This document shows positions 13,187 through 13,251 of a stretch of DNA of 13,251 nt, one piece after another. The notes under the pieces were generated by a model that was not told the DNA's origin, did no database searches, and saw only the letters and a program-made list of their open reading frames with translations. Location: NCBI GenBank assembly GCA_033809995.1, contig JAPXKQ010000061.1, positions 1 through 13,251 of the forward strand, read 5' to 3'. This stretch comes from Paratissierella sp033809995. GTDB lineage: Bacteria; Bacillota; Clostridia; Tissierellales; Tissierellaceae. How positions within the stretch are numbered: the stretch's first letter is position 1; every line of letters begins with the position of its first letter. Made by a program: the position numbers and the translations under genes.

Positions 13187-13251
13187 CTAAACAACTTCCC
13201 CCTCTGCTTTTTCATTTACTACAATTTTTTCAATATTACCATCCCTCATAT
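13187..13251 (-). CDS. ABC transporter ATP-binding protein, C-terminal end only (partial)
   Basis: On the minus strand a frame enters from the right edge and ends in TAG immediately before the ATG of the Ig-like-repeat protein. The visible residues, MRDGNIEKIVVNEKAEGEVV, fit the end of a MacB/LolD-type ATPase, where an RDG-I motif closes the nucleotide-binding domain. Walker and signature motifs lie outside the window, so the identification rests on this short tail and on the operon context with a MacB-like permease. Confidence 0.6.
   Translation of the reverse strand, partial: MRDGNIEKIVVNEKAEGEVV

Overview
The window is low-GC DNA (A/T-rich third codon positions, strong AGGAGG-type Shine-Dalgarno sites, several S-layer homology proteins) from an anaerobic Firmicute, most likely a clostridial or tissierellid amino-acid fermenter. 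That placement is inferred from gene content and style; no 16S or other diagnostic marker is present.

Layout. (1) 1-4469, plus strand: a tightly packed five-gene operon. It holds a PLP enzyme related to glycine dehydrogenase subunit 2 (5' end outside the window), an AcoX/NAD-kinase-like protein with a GGDGT motif, a protein of the L-2-amino-thiazoline-4-carboxylate (ATC) hydrolase family, an NRAMP-fold transporter lacking the canonical metal-binding motifs, and a 73-residue two-helix membrane protein. Both enzyme 1 and the transporter depart from their families at the substrate-site motifs, so the cassette looks like an uncharacterised uptake and breakdown route for a small amine- or sulfur-containing compound rather than ordinary glycine cleavage plus manganese uptake. 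(2) 4514-4963: a lone MNT-type nucleotidyltransferase gene bracketed by two near-identical hairpins. (3) 4964-5563, minus: a small secreted SLH-domain protein. (4) 5762-7366, plus: pyrG (CTP synthase), whose glutaminase nucleophile Cys is replaced by Ala while the rest of the enzyme looks intact. This suggests a CTP synthase that depends on free ammonia.

(5) 7351-7829: a non-coding repeat complex. A heptamer minisatellite starts inside the last codons of pyrG. It is followed by a structured, nested MITE-like element of about 230 bp flanked by oppositely oriented arrays of variants of the same heptamer (TTNACAR, with N = A, G or C in the three arrays). (6) 7911-9812, plus: a 633-residue cell-wall-anchored SLH protein with five beta-rich repeats, ending at a bidirectional terminator. 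(7) 9856-13251, minus: a MacB/FtsX-type ABC permease, a large membrane-anchored protein with Ig-like repeats, and the last codons of an ABC ATPase, all overlapping or abutting and so probably one export or envelope-remodelling operon that continues beyond the right edge.

The two strongest unusual signals are the Cys-to-Ala change in PyrG and the first operon with its motif-altered PLP enzyme and NRAMP-like transporter. Both fit an ammonia-rich, amino-compound-fermenting lifestyle, but that link is inference.
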